A stretch of 64,000 nucleotides of DNA from Pyrodictium sp. (lineage in GTDB: Archaea > Thermoproteota > Thermoprotei_A > Sulfolobales > Pyrodictiaceae): positions 1,054,050 to 1,118,049 of the forward strand of contig JABXKE010000002.1 of NCBI GenBank assembly GCA_013540595.1, written 5' to 3'. This document shows positions 1 through 9,494 of this stretch, piece after piece. Every line of letters starts with the position of its first letter. Positions within the stretch are counted from its first letter, which is position 1. The translations under genes and the position numbers were made by a program. Under the pieces are notes generated by a model that saw only the letters and a list, made by a program, of their open reading frames with translations, had not been told where the DNA came from and searched no databases.

Positions 1-553
1 CGTAGTATAGTGCCCCCTCGTCTTCTTTGAACTCTATGTTTTTAGCGTTTTTTGGCAGTGTGAGGTATAGTGTTTCTGTGAATTTAGCCTCTGCTGTCGC
101 CATGTAGGTTGCTGTTACCACTACTTTGTTGTCTTCACTGCTTAGCAGTTTGAGATCCGCGTACTCACCGGGGCCTATAAGCCTTAGCCTCCACTTGCCG
201 TCGCCCATGTATACTGCTGCGCCATACTGTTTATATTCTATAACCACCTTATTGTTGGCGTCATCAGCCTTAACAGTAGCATTGACTATGTATGCTGGGT
301 TGCTCCCCCAGTTGAACTGCCTTATGAATGTTGATAGAGGACTATATGTTTCTTTAAACATTTTATAGGATGCTGCGCTCATCTTATATTCTCCCTTCAC
401 TACTGCGTTACCAGAACTGTCTATTGACGCGTGTAGCTCTCCTTCAATCTCCATGACTGTTAATGGTATCTGCCACGAGGGCTGCTGGGCAGTAGCTAGT
501 AGTAATGAAGCCAAGAACATTAGGGTGATTATGCTGGCTAGCCATGGCTTCAT
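1..553 (-). CDS. Secreted protein of unknown function, 3' part beyond the window
   Basis: The reading frame starts at the ATG read from 553 and runs open to the left edge, giving about 184 residues of a longer protein. The first 22 residues (MKPWLASIITLMFLAS then LLLATAQ) form a clear signal peptide, so the product is exported or membrane-associated. The rest is polar, rich in beta-type sequence and lacks cysteine. I recognise no family. It starts 3 nt after the stop of the transglutaminase-like gene and is probably co-transcribed with it, so the two may act together at the cell surface. The function is unknown and the C-terminus is not visible. Confidence 0.75.
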   Translation of the reverse strand, partial: MKPWLASIITLMFLASLLLATAQQPSWQIPLTVMEIEGELHASIDSSGNAVVKGEYKMSAASYKMFKETYSPLSTFIRQFNWGSNPAYIVNATVKADDANNKVVIEYKQYGAAVYMGDGKWRLRLIGPGEYADLKLLSSEDNKVVVTATYMATAEAKFTETLYLTLPKNAKNIEFKEDEGALYY

Positions 554-556
554 GTA

Positions 557-2275
557 TTACACCCCTGCTACCCATTGAAATGTCCTGAGTATTTCCTCAA
601 TAGAATTGATCAAGTCCTGTGAAGGCTGTACAAGTTGATAAGCTACAACAAACCCGTATCCTTCATGTACAAAGTAGCGCGTAATAATGAGCGAGGACCC
701 TGCCTTGTATGCTACCATTAATGCTTTCTCGCCCGCAAACTCTGTATTAGGGTTCTCGTGCTCTACCACTAACTGCCCACCACCCTGTTGTTGAAGACTC
801 CTACTCACCATGTCCTCAAAAGCTCTCCTCATAGCATTAACGTCTAGGCCTTGAACCCAGAACACGATAATGGCTGCTCCTGCCTGCTGCGAGGCTATCA
901 TGGCTGTTCCACCAGTGACACCCTGCCCCTGCAAAGGCTGTATCTGTGCCTGCCAGCCGGGTGGCGCCTCTATAGCCCAGAATGGTGGTATGCGTGTGTT
1001 AGCAACAACTGCGCTGCCACCAGCTTCACCGGCCCCCTGGCCTCCTTGGCCGCCTTCCTGGCCTACACCGCCCTGGCCCCCGCCGCCATGAGGTTGCTGC
1101 TGCATTACTGATGGGGGCTTGTAGCCCCACTGCTCAAGCACGTTTGGCGGCAGCTCTGGTAGCTCTGGAGGCACTATCCCCTCAGCATGTAGTGTAGCGA
1201 TGTCAACGATTATGTGTGGGCCTGCAAAGGCCATTTGTGCTACCTTAAGACCAGTCTGAACCGCGTCGTTGAAGTCTACTCTTGCGTTGAGCCTAGTAGA
1301 TTCTATTGGTACTAGTGCCCCGCTTGGCAGCTTTATTATTGGGAATGCATGCCCCGGCATGAGGACTATGTAGGCTTCAAGTCCCTGGCTCATTGCTAGG
1401 CTTGCAAAGAATATTGCTGTGTCTATGCATGTGCCACTACGATCCCTTAATACGTCGCGTGGGAACTTTATGTGTTCACTAAACCTCCCAGACCAGTACG
1501 CAGAGGACTCTGTCTGGTAGCTGATGCCGTTCAAAACACTGTACTCCCATGCAGCCGAGAGAAACTTGATGGCCTCCTCGTCACTAAGGCTTGTGGCTGG
1601 TCCGCCTGCGAGCTGAGCCACCATCCCCGCATACCTTACCACGACTGGGTCGCTTGGCGTAACCCATGCCGCCAAGAGTGGGTAGTTGCTAAAGATGTCT
1701 TGGAAGCTTCCAGTACTCTCTTCGGGGGGTATACTGCTGAATACTATGTCGTTTATGCCGAGAACAGTTATCTGCTCATCCTTCGTCACTGTTACTGGGT
1801 CAGCATTCTTGGATGGCCTATACTCAACTCTCACTACTATCTTTGAGGGAGTTGCCGAGGTTAGCTTGGCAATACTAGGCGGTAGAACTGGGTAGTAGAG
1901 GTCTACGACCGCGCCGCCTGGAGGGACGGCGGCGTATTCATGTGGTTGGCTCCACCCAGTAAACCCTTCAATCATGTAGCTTATCTTCACACTGTATATT
2001 GGTGTGTCACCCTTGTTCTCAACAACTGTTTTAGCGAGCCAGAACCCAAGCTTCTTGTTCCCATAAGCCTTGTAGGCTGCTGAGACAATGTGCTCCCGCG
2101 CCACAAGTTTCACGTCAGCGTTGCCGCCCTCACCGCCAGCCCTAAATGACAAGGATACAATGACTATTCCTACAACCAACAGTAATACCCCAACTACTAG
2201 AACAGCATCAAACCCGTCTTTGCGGGGTAGCCACCGAGCAGGCTTCCTACTAGATAGCCTCAAGACGCACCACAT
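557..2275 (-). CDS. Membrane-anchored transglutaminase-like cysteine protein
   Basis: A 572-residue protein with a basic N-terminus and one membrane segment at about residues 24-44, leaving the rest outside the cell. A transglutaminase-like papain-fold core is visible: Cys283 in GTCIDTA, His309 in PGHAF and an acidic residue, Glu325, in PIEST. This order and spacing match the Cys-His-Asp/Glu triad of the archaeal and bacterial transglutaminase-like superfamily, whose members are often peptidases rather than cross-linkers. A Gly/Gln-rich linker at about 395-420 leads to a C-terminal domain of roughly 140 residues that I do not recognise. The gene lies just upstream of another secreted protein and is divergent from the STAND regulator. 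The substrate cannot be read from sequence. Confidence 0.75.
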   Translation of the reverse strand: MWCVLRLSSRKPARWLPRKDGFDAVLVVGVLLLVVGIVIVSLSFRAGGEGGNADVKLVAREHIVSAAYKAYGNKKLGFWLAKTVVENKGDTPIYSVKISYMIEGFTGWSQPHEYAAVPPGGAVVDLYYPVLPPSIAKLTSATPSKIVVRVEYRPSKNADPVTVTKDEQITVLGINDIVFSSIPPEESTGSFQDIFSNYPLLAAWVTPSDPVVVRYAGMVAQLAGGPATSLSDEEAIKFLSAAWEYSVLNGISYQTESSAYWSGRFSEHIKFPRDVLRDRSGTCIDTAIFFASLAMSQGLEAYIVLMPGHAFPIIKLPSGALVPIESTRLNARVDFNDAVQTGLKVAQMAFAGPHIIVDIATLHAEGIVPPELPELPPNVLEQWGYKPPSVMQQQPHGGGGQGGVGQEGGQGGQGAGEAGGSAVVANTRIPPFWAIEAPPGWQAQIQPLQGQGVTGGTAMIASQQAGAAIIVFWVQGLDVNAMRRAFEDMVSRSLQQQGGGQLVVEHENPNTEFAGEKALMVAYKAGSSLIITRYFVHEGYGFVVAYQLVQPSQDLINSIEEILRTFQWVAGV

Positions 2276-2359
2276 CCAGCAGAGTAGGCTGCGCGTACCA
2301 GCGTGTAGGGGCTTTGGTTTGAAGGACTGAAATCAAACCACGCTATTGCACTGGGGAAA

Positions 2360-4960
2360 TTGTATAAGGGGAACAGGGCCCTAGACTACTCAGGAGCCCT
2401 GCCCGGGGAAGGAGCTGGGGAGGAGTACTCTGAGCCTGTAGCCACGATAGAGGCTACAGTGCTAGGGGAGTACTCTTCGGGCTCCTTTCTGGCAGGGTTC
2501 CCCCTGTTGTGGGGGTTAGGGCAAGGAGTGTCTGGGCGTGAGCTTAGCGGAGGAGCCCATGCAGCGTTTAGACTCTTATCAAACCCTACTAACGTAGAGC
2601 TACTCGTTATGCTTGCATCCAAAGAGTTTAGCCCAAGAGAGCTAGCAAGAGAGCTTGGCAGAGACGAGACCGACGTGTCTAGGAGGCTTAGGAGGCTTGA
2701 GAGGGCTGGCCTCGTCGTTGGAGAGTGGAGACGTGTCGCAGGGAGGAATGTGAGGGTCTATAGGCTTGCAGGGGGCAGGCTCTGCTTAAGGGTTACCAGT
2801 AGCGGTGTCACCTTAGACACTAGTGCGGGGGTTGAACCAGAGGCTCTAGCTAAGAAGGTTACAACTACACTATCACCGCCCAAGCCGCCGCCAGCATTTA
2901 CTGGGCGTGCAAGAGAGCTGAGGATGCTCAGCGGGATAAATTCTGGCCTAGGCGTGGTAGTGGGGCTACCGGGTATAGGGAAGACGAGTCTCCTCGCTAA
3001 GTTTGCCTCGGAAGAAGACAGGCCTACAGCATGGTACACCTTTACAGGGCTCGAAGACCTCCGTATTCTCGCCTGGAAGCTCTCGCTATACCTGTCACTA
3101 CTGGGGGACAAGCGGCTGTTCGAGGTTGTCGAGTCTGGAGGCTTCGATGTCGGTCTCCTCTCGAAGACACTAGCAGAGTCCATGGACAAATATGGGATGA
3201 TTTTAGTCCTAGACGATTATCATAGAGTGACAGATAAGATGATATCGCTCTTGGTGTCCGAGACCGCCCAGAAGCTAAAGAGTGCAGTAATAGTCATAGC
3301 TAGTAGGCGTAGGCCAACAGGCCTACTAGCCAGCGTCCCCGGCTCAACTATGCTCTCACTCTCTGGCCTAAGCACAGCCGAGGCTAGAGAAGCCCTCTCA
3401 AAGATGGGCGTCGAGGTGGACCCCAAGAGCTTCTCGGCGCTCTACACCATAACCCGTGGTCACCCGCTACTACTGAGAATGTTTGCTGAGCTCGCCGCAA
3501 AGAATGGGGTTAAGGATGCTGTTAGGCTTCTACAGCGCCAGAGGCTTGACAGGATTTGGAGGAGTATTATAGAGACATTGCCCCCGTGCGAGGCCGAGGT
3601 ACTCGATATACTGGCTGAGCTCGGCCAGCCAGCCCCCGCGGGCCTAGTCAAGGAGCTGTGTACTTGCCACTCCCCGGGGATAGCCCTATACAGGCTTGTA
3701 GACTCGGGCTTTGTAGACGAGACAAGTAGGGGGTATACTGCTAGAGAGCTTGTTTTGAGGCTTAAGCCTAGACGTCCGCCGAGGAGGGACCTGCTTGTCA
3801 GGGCTGGCGACTGGTTCCTCTCTCACGGGGCTCCAGAGGATTTTGTTGCCGCGTTGGGGTTCTATACCCGGGCAGGGAATGAGAAGAGGATTGTGAAGCT
3901 GATAAGGAGGAGGATGGAGAGTATAGGTATAGAGATGACTGTAGTGTCTGAGGCTTACGGGCGCAAGCTCCTAGAGGCGCTCGAGAGGGCTAAGAAGCCG
4001 TACACGCGCGCCTACATACTCTCTGAGCTAGCGAGGACTATGAGGGACCAGGGCAGGTTCAAGGAGTCTTATAGCATGCTCAATGAAGCGCATAGGATAG
4101 CCTTACAGTATAGAGACAAACACCTCTTATTCGCCATTATATCCCTAAAACTCTGGTTTTATCCTCTCCTCCTCTCTGTTGAAGAGGCAGAGTCCCTCAT
4201 AGAGGAGGCCGAGAAGATAGTTGCCTCGACAAATATCAAGCCAGCACTCCTCTCTGTGTACTACAGCAATCTCGCACGCTACTATGGTCATCGCGGCAGA
4301 GTCGAGAAAGTGCTTGAGGCTGTAGAGGCTGAGCTTGAAGCTGATAAGATGGTGGGCAACCGCTACGAACTAGCTCGTTCACGTGCACACTACGCAATAG
4401 CTCTTGCAATGAATGGCAGGGTGGAGGAGGCTATAAGGGAGGCTGAGGAGGCGCTTGGACTTGTATACTTTGACGCGCCAAGCAGCCTTGTAGCGTTGAT
4501 AAGGTGGATTCTGGCAGAACTTTACACCAGGGCTGGCATGTGGCGTGAGGCCTACAAGAATGCTACTGAGGCATACATGTTGTTTAAGAGTACCCAGCGC
4601 CATGAAGGCGTCATTGAGACTCTTGGGCTTAGAATACTGGCGTTCATAAACATGGGTGCTAGGCGTGCCGCTTACCGGAACGCGAGGAGGCTAGTAGAGT
4701 ATGTCGAGAATAACCTGGGGACGTGGCGTAGTAATCCCCTAGCCGGGCTAGCAGCTGTAGCAGCCTACGCTGCGGCCGGGCGGGATTACACTGGGCTAGT
4801 TGAACAGATAATTAAGGGGATACGTGAAAGTAATGCACGGATACCCCTTGTAGAATTCGAGCCCTACATTAAGGCATTACAATCTACTGGTGCTATAGAC
4901 GTTGTAGAGAAGCTAGAAAAATACGTGCATGAATCAGAGAGGCAGGCTACTGGTTTATGA
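2360..4960 (+). CDS. STAND-type AAA ATPase with N-terminal winged helix and helical repeats
   Basis: An 866-residue cytoplasmic regulator starting at TTG. An ArsR-like winged helix lies at about 75-140 (recognition region REDLGRDE-like, RELARELGRDETDVSRRL). Walker A GLPGIGKTS is at 202-210 and Walker B ILVLDDY at 281-287, followed by a winged-helix-like ATPase tail and, from about 500 onward, TPR-like helical repeats with recurring A.A...G...EA.. patterns. This order is that of the MalT/STAND class, where repeats sense a signal and ATP-driven assembly controls the DNA-binding head. It is divergent from the transglutaminase-like operon, with 84 bp between the starts, so control of those exported proteins is a reasonable inference. 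The inducer and target are unknown. Confidence 0.75.
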   Translation: MYKGNRALDYSGALPGEGAGEEYSEPVATIEATVLGEYSSGSFLAGFPLLWGLGQGVSGRELSGGAHAAFRLLSNPTNVELLVMLASKEFSPRELARELGRDETDVSRRLRRLERAGLVVGEWRRVAGRNVRVYRLAGGRLCLRVTSSGVTLDTSAGVEPEALAKKVTTTLSPPKPPPAFTGRARELRMLSGINSGLGVVVGLPGIGKTSLLAKFASEEDRPTAWYTFTGLEDLRILAWKLSLYLSLLGDKRLFEVVESGGFDVGLLSKTLAESMDKYGMILVLDDYHRVTDKMISLLVSETAQKLKSAVIVIASRRRPTGLLASVPGSTMLSLSGLSTAEAREALSKMGVEVDPKSFSALYTITRGHPLLLRMFAELAAKNGVKDAVRLLQRQRLDRIWRSIIETLPPCEAEVLDILAELGQPAPAGLVKELCTCHSPGIALYRLVDSGFVDETSRGYTARELVLRLKPRRPPRRDLLVRAGDWFLSHGAPEDFVAALGFYTRAGNEKRIVKLIRRRMESIGIEMTVVSEAYGRKLLEALERAKKPYTRAYILSELARTMRDQGRFKESYSMLNEAHRIALQYRDKHLLFAIISLKLWFYPLLLSVEEAESLIEEAEKIVASTNIKPALLSVYYSNLARYYGHRGRVEKVLEAVEAELEADKMVGNRYELARSRAHYAIALAMNGRVEEAIREAEEALGLVYFDAPSSLVALIRWILAELYTRAGMWREAYKNATEAYMLFKSTQRHEGVIETLGLRILAFINMGARRAAYRNARRLVEYVENNLGTWRSNPLAGLAAVAAYAAAGRDYTGLVEQIIKGIRESNARIPLVEFEPYIKALQSTGAIDVVEKLEKYVHESERQATGL

Positions 4961-5126
4961 TTAGGCTGAGATAATATCTTCGCTCGGCCTCCAGCACACG
5001 CCTAATGGCGTGCTCGGGGAACCCCGTCTCGGACGCGATGAATTCTACTAGTTCACTCGGTATGTCTAGCAGGTCTTCATTGTCCTCATCTAATTCCTCT
5101 TCACTGTGTTTTCTGTGCGGGCACAT
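4947..5126 (-). CDS. Small acidic protein, hypothetical
   Basis: A 59-residue protein starting MCPHRKHSEEELDED and ending YYLSLIINQ. I chose the ATG at 5126 because a perfect GGAGGT (5135-5140 on the minus strand) lies 8 nt upstream. The longer frame would run into the preceding zinc-ribbon gene, whose stop is only 4 nt from this start. An acidic stretch (about residues 8-18) precedes a helical region resembling a UBA-like or HTH-like bundle (PSELVEFIASETGFPEHAI). It overlaps the 3' end of the convergent STAND gene by 14 bp. It is probably translated with the zinc-ribbon protein. No family is recognised. Confidence 0.6.
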   Translation of the reverse strand: MCPHRKHSEEELDEDNEDLLDIPSELVEFIASETGFPEHAIRRVLEAERRYYLSLIINQ

Positions 5127-5130
5127 GATC

Positions 5131-5703
5131 TCAGACCTCCACGTATCTCTTGCAGTTATAACAGTACCACTTCTTGTACTGTTCAATGAATGATAATGGC
5201 AGATTACAAGTGGGACACCTTGGGGCTCTAGCGGCTACTCGTGGGTCGAGCTTCACGAAGCTCCTACAGTGATGGCAGTACCATTCCTTCCTCTTGGGGT
5301 CGAATACCACTGCAGAGCCGCACTTGGGGCACCGTGGTATCACAATATTCCCGGCTAGGCTATAGCTGGGCTTTCCGTCCTCTGCCTCATCCCTGCCTAC
5401 CTGCGTGGCCCCCCTGTGCTCTACTATGCTTGTAGGTGGAGCCCCAAGCCTCTCTTGTGGGGCCTCCGAGACCAGTTCTTCATAACCCTCTTTTAGTAGT
5501 ATGATGTCAGCAACGGCTTTTACTGCGTCAATAGGTATGCCGAGCTCCTTGCCTTTAGACTTGAGCACAAGGTATATCTCTATCCTATTATTATCACTCT
5601 TAAAACCAATATCCTCTACTACACCTACAAGCCTCGCGGCAAGGTCGTATGCTTTGAGGCCTATAAGCCTACCATACTGGCCTCCAACCATTTCAAGCAC
5701 CAC
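5131..5703 (-). CDS. PRC-barrel-like protein with two C-terminal zinc ribbons
   Basis: A 190-residue protein. Residues 8-72 (starting GQYGRLIGLKAYDLAARLVG) look like a PRC-barrel-type small beta domain, ending in a predicted helix. A variable linker (about 75-120) follows. Two zinc ribbons sit at the end, with cysteines 125/128 and 143/146, then 163/166 and 181/184, in the pattern CPxC-(14)-CxxC. Such ribbons bind zinc and usually contact RNA, DNA or a protein partner. The real start could be Met5 (MVGGQYG). The gene is followed after 4 nt by the small acidic protein, so the pair may form a complex. The role is unknown. Confidence 0.65.
   Translation of the reverse strand: MVLEMVGGQYGRLIGLKAYDLAARLVGVVEDIGFKSDNNRIEIYLVLKSKGKELGIPIDAVKAVADIILLKEGYEELVSEAPQERLGAPPTSIVEHRGATQVGRDEAEDGKPSYSLAGNIVIPRCPKCGSAVVFDPKRKEWYCHHCRSFVKLDPRVAARAPRCPTCNLPLSFIEQYKKWYCYNCKRYVEV
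5135..5140 (-). promoter_or_regulatory. Ribosome binding site deciding the start of the small acidic gene
   Basis: The minus strand reads GGAGGT 8 nt before the ATG at 5126. It is one of the strongest Shine-Dalgarno matches in the window, and it lies at the very end of the upstream zinc-ribbon gene, suggesting translational coupling. Confidence 0.65.
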
Positions 5704-5746
5704 GCAGACCCTGAGTATCTAGCTTACGAGTGGAAGACAGGGAAAA

Positions 5747-8700
5747 CTATCCTGGAGGAGGGGGAGGTGGTGGAGGGGGCAATGAGCTAGTACTCTTCCT
5801 TCTAATGTAAGCTATGTATGCTAGGGAGGCTAGAGCAGCAACTACTGGTACAGCGTAGTACGTGTTTGAGGAGCCCCGGGCCTCAGAGGTGGAGGCCTTG
5901 GGGGCAGTGTTGTCAGCTCTGCTCTCGCCACTAGTTGACTGTGTAGCTCCTGGAGTCGTTGCTTCGGCTTCTTGGCTGGTTAAAGGCAGTGAGACCATTG
6001 ATATGTTAAGTACTGCTCCCCCAGAGCCCTGCTCGCCGACAGCGTTTTCTCCACCTTGAGTAGTAGCTGTGTCCTCTTGACCGGGCCCAGTAGAGGTTTG
6101 TGTTACTGTTACTACTGTAGTTGTAGCTGTTTCCTGGCTCTCTAAAGTAGACGTGGCGCTTGTGGCCTCACTAGTCTCTGTAGCTGTTTCAGCTGTTGAG
6201 TGTACACTTGTCACTGTTCCAGGCAATGTTGATGACTGTGTATGTGGAGTAGTCGCTGGCGTGGTCTCTGTCTGTGCGGGCAGAGTTGTTTCTGGCGGTG
6301 TTGTAGTCGTCTGCGCCTCTTGTTCTTGGCCAGCTCCCTGTGATTGTTCTGCGGTAAGCGTTACTGTTATGGATTTATCCTTGCCTGCCTCAACACTTAC
6401 ATCTACTACCGCTACCGCGTCATCCTTTACCACTACGACCTCATAAGTCCCTGCTGGTATGCTGTCAAACCGGAAGCGGCCCTCATCATCTGTTATTGTC
6501 GTATAGTACACCCCTTGTCTAGGCACGCTAGCAGTAACCTCTGCTCCTACAACAGGATCCCCGTTTTCGTCTACTACACTACCTGTAAGCGAACCATTTG
6601 TGTCCACGTAGTTTGTTATGTTGTATACTCCTATGCTAACACCTACCTCTGTAAGCTTTATGAAGGCTATCTCTAGCTTGTTGTCACCGTTGACGTCCAC
6701 AGCCATTGGGATTTCGACGTTGCCACCAGACAGCATTCCGTCGCCGCTGTACTCGAGTTCTGGCCTACCAGCTAGGCTAAAGATCCTTATCCCCGCGTCA
6801 TCGAGATAGCCGTCAGCGTCAAAGCTTACGAGCACTACTATCACCTCGTTGACTTCATCACCATCAATGTCTATTATTGATACAGACTCCGACGCCTCAT
6901 ACTGTGTATTCGAGAAGTCGACATCAGCTAGAACCTTGACTTTACCCTTCTCCACACTGAAAACAGTAGCTTTTGGCGACACACTATTAGCAGCCACGAG
7001 CTCTGGCCTACCATCAGCGTCTACATCACCTGAGGCCAAGTCGATGGCTGGGTACCTGACCCGGCCTAGCTCATTCACGCTGTTACCCGTGTAGGCGAAG
7101 AACATTATAGTGTCCTGGTCTGGAATGGGCTCAAAGGCGTCTGTAAGCTTTGCAAAGGAGACAACTATGTCGAGAACCCCGTCGCCGTCAGCGTCGAAGA
7201 GAGTGACTCCAGTAGCGGCCACCAGCCCCGTCTCTGAGCCGACAGAGAAGTTTCCTATGGGGCTAAACGAGTCGAGGTCAACTATTATCACCTGGCCATA
7301 CATGCCTTGAAGAGCGCCAATCTCATCTACTATATACCTAGAGCCCACAACTACTAGTTCAAGCCTTCCATCACCATTAACATCGCCAACACTCACCCCG
7401 CCAACCTCGTAGAGTCTGAGCTCTGCCTGGCTCATACCCACGCCCAGCCTACCATTAGGCTTTGCCTCAAAGTCAAGGTAGACTATCCTGGTCACAGGGA
7501 GCATGGCGTCACTTACATATAGCTGCTCGGCCATGACGAGCTCGTCTAAGCCATCACCATCATAGTCGTCTGCAACACTAACAGCTGGATACAAGAAATC
7601 ACTCATGCCTGGAGCCCTATCCACTATCAAGTCAAAGAGGTTAGCTAGCCCTCCATCATCATACCTTAAAGCCACTACTTCTGAGACCATGTACCCCTCA
7701 TCGTCTAGGGAGCCTACTATGACTACAAGCTCTTCCCCAGGCCTACCATCAAGCTGGAGCGAGCCGGCACCACTAAGCAAACCGTGTACCTCTGCCCCGC
7801 TACTGGCCTCGGGGAGGCTTAGTGTTACTTGGCTCTCTGCAATAGGCTCACTACTGATTTCAGGCTCAATGTTGACCAGTACTCTTAGGGCCTTATCCCA
7901 GCCAGCCACGCTTGCAAGCTCAAAACTCCCTACGTACCTGTCTATAATCCCTGCCTTCAAGGGGTAGAATATGGCTATGCCCCTTGAGCCCTTCTTCTCT
8001 TGCCCAGCATAATTCGCCACAATAGACTCTTTGAGCTTATCAACAAACCCTGCCAGTCCACCGCTAACCTTCTCCTTCACATGCTCTACAAGCGATATAA
8101 AGTCTACTGTGAGCCCTCCATAACTACCAATAACGCCGTACTCCTGTACAGCAACACGCGCCTCTTGAAGGGCCTGCGGAGTCTCCACGGCCAGTCTTGA
8201 AAGCTCGCTTATAGCCTCTGAGACATCCTTACTACTTATGCCGCGTAGGTCTATGGCTGACAGTGTTGTTGACTCGTAGCCTTGACTACTATAAAACCTT
8301 CCATAAGCCTCCACAACGAGCCTGGCAAGGTCTTCTGGCTGTATTGAGGGGTTATCAGCTAGTATGCTCAGCAAGCTGTCTAGCGGCCAGCCAGCACCAG
8401 GCTCCATCTCCTCTGAGGCTATCATGTAGTCAGCGTGGTCAGCTACAGTATAGAGGGTGCCGACCGTGGCCATGAGGCACGCGTCAAAACCTATAATGTC
8501 AACGTGTACTCCTATACCCTTAACCTGCTCTAGGGCCTCCTGGAGCTCATTAAGGCTCAACTCATCGCCTTGACTCTCGTCCACGGCTACACTAAAACCA
8601 CTCCCATGGTTCCAGAGTATGAGCATGTAGTGGTCTGCAGGGAATTTCTCAACACTAAACTTTACGAAGTCCACTAGTGTTCTGGGATCACCCGTGTTAA

Positions 8701-9088
8701 CCTCGCCAAGCCTTGCCACTAGCTTCGAGCCAATACCGGGCCCGGCATGTCTCTCTACAAGGTATATTCTTGCATCAGACCAATCCCCATAGGCTTGAGG
8801 GTCTACACCGTATTGTGCAGCCCTCTCCTCGTATGGTTCAGGCGAGCGGTCAACAAGCACTAGTACTTTAACACTACTAGTCGAGCCCACGCTCTCAAGC
8901 TCCTCAATGTCTAGCGGAAACGCGGACTCGAGATCATTGTCAGCCGCCATGTATATCATTATAGTCCACTTTACACCACTACTAGCAGCATAAGCCTGGT
9001 TTAGACTAGCCAACAACAGTGAGAAGACGGCTAGGAGTACAGGAGCCATCAACAGTTTCTTCGTAGCATACAATGCTAGTACCACCAC
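5747..9088 (-). CDS. Clostripain-family (C11) surface protease with beta-propeller and stalk
   Basis: A 1113-residue surface protein. The order is: signal peptide (about 1-35, ending NQAYA); peptidase C11/gingipain-like domain with His161 in WNHGSG and Cys204 in GFDACLM as the expected dyad; at least six FG-GAP/VCBS-type repeats with D-x-D-G-D calcium loops (for example DDYDGDGLDE, DVNGDGRLE, DADGDGVLD, DVDADGRPE) making a probable propeller; a carboxypeptidase-regulatory-like beta sandwich (GSVVDENGDPVVGAEV); a long Thr/Ser-rich stalk; one C-terminal membrane helix; and a cytoplasmic tail with nine consecutive prolines. The enzyme should act outside the cell, tethered by its C-terminus, cleaving after basic residues as family C11 does. 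It fits a peptide-fermenting or scavenging lifestyle. Self-processing is possible but not visible. Confidence 0.85.
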   Translation of the reverse strand: MVVLALYATKKLLMAPVLLAVFSLLLASLNQAYAASSGVKWTIMIYMAADNDLESAFPLDIEELESVGSTSSVKVLVLVDRSPEPYEERAAQYGVDPQAYGDWSDARIYLVERHAGPGIGSKLVARLGEVNTGDPRTLVDFVKFSVEKFPADHYMLILWNHGSGFSVAVDESQGDELSLNELQEALEQVKGIGVHVDIIGFDACLMATVGTLYTVADHADYMIASEEMEPGAGWPLDSLLSILADNPSIQPEDLARLVVEAYGRFYSSQGYESTTLSAIDLRGISSKDVSEAISELSRLAVETPQALQEARVAVQEYGVIGSYGGLTVDFISLVEHVKEKVSGGLAGFVDKLKESIVANYAGQEKKGSRGIAIFYPLKAGIIDRYVGSFELASVAGWDKALRVLVNIEPEISSEPIAESQVTLSLPEASSGAEVHGLLSGAGSLQLDGRPGEELVVIVGSLDDEGYMVSEVVALRYDDGGLANLFDLIVDRAPGMSDFLYPAVSVADDYDGDGLDELVMAEQLYVSDAMLPVTRIVYLDFEAKPNGRLGVGMSQAELRLYEVGGVSVGDVNGDGRLELVVVGSRYIVDEIGALQGMYGQVIIVDLDSFSPIGNFSVGSETGLVAATGVTLFDADGDGVLDIVVSFAKLTDAFEPIPDQDTIMFFAYTGNSVNELGRVRYPAIDLASGDVDADGRPELVAANSVSPKATVFSVEKGKVKVLADVDFSNTQYEASESVSIIDIDGDEVNEVIVVLVSFDADGYLDDAGIRIFSLAGRPELEYSGDGMLSGGNVEIPMAVDVNGDNKLEIAFIKLTEVGVSIGVYNITNYVDTNGSLTGSVVDENGDPVVGAEVTASVPRQGVYYTTITDDEGRFRFDSIPAGTYEVVVVKDDAVAVVDVSVEAGKDKSITVTLTAEQSQGAGQEQEAQTTTTPPETTLPAQTETTPATTPHTQSSTLPGTVTSVHSTAETATETSEATSATSTLESQETATTTVVTVTQTSTGPGQEDTATTQGGENAVGEQGSGGAVLNISMVSLPLTSQEAEATTPGATQSTSGESRADNTAPKASTSEARGSSNTYYAVPVVAALASLAYIAYIRRKSTSSLPPPPPPPPPG

Positions 9089-9494
9089 GAGCCTAGGAGT
9101 ACTCTAGGAAGAGGTTATGCCTAGGGTTTGATTACGCCTACTCAGACCAGACTCCAAGGGACTGGGCTAGAGGGGGTGAAGTGTACTACTGCAAGCAGGC
9201 CCAGGGCTAGGCTTGAACAAGCATGTATAGTTATGAGGGTTGAGCATTTGTCAAAAGCGTAAGTGTACGCTGCAAACTCTGTTACAGCAGAGACTGTGAA
9301 TATTACTGGTAGCCATATACACTAAATTCTCTGCCATAGCGACGACTCTCAGGCTTTGAGTGCTCAAGAGTTATGCACGAGTTTAGGATGTGTGGAGCAG
9401 GTGATGAGTAAGCGGGACTAATACTCAATTGTAGAGCCCGAATACGGGATGGGGGGAGAGAGGGGAAAAAGGAGTGTGTTATGAGGCTATACTT
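9089..9494. other. Intergenic region, no gene seen
   Basis: About 400 bases between the C11 protease start and the 3' end of the cytochrome b gene. The right part of the protease upstream region probably holds its promoter. I see no tRNA-like fold, repeat array or open frame of use. A G-rich stretch lies at 9448-9470. Confidence 0.5.

Noticed and set aside
6153-6446. Plus-strand Val/Cys-rich frame of 97 codons
   Set aside because: Exact antisense of the Thr/Ser stalk of the C11 protease.
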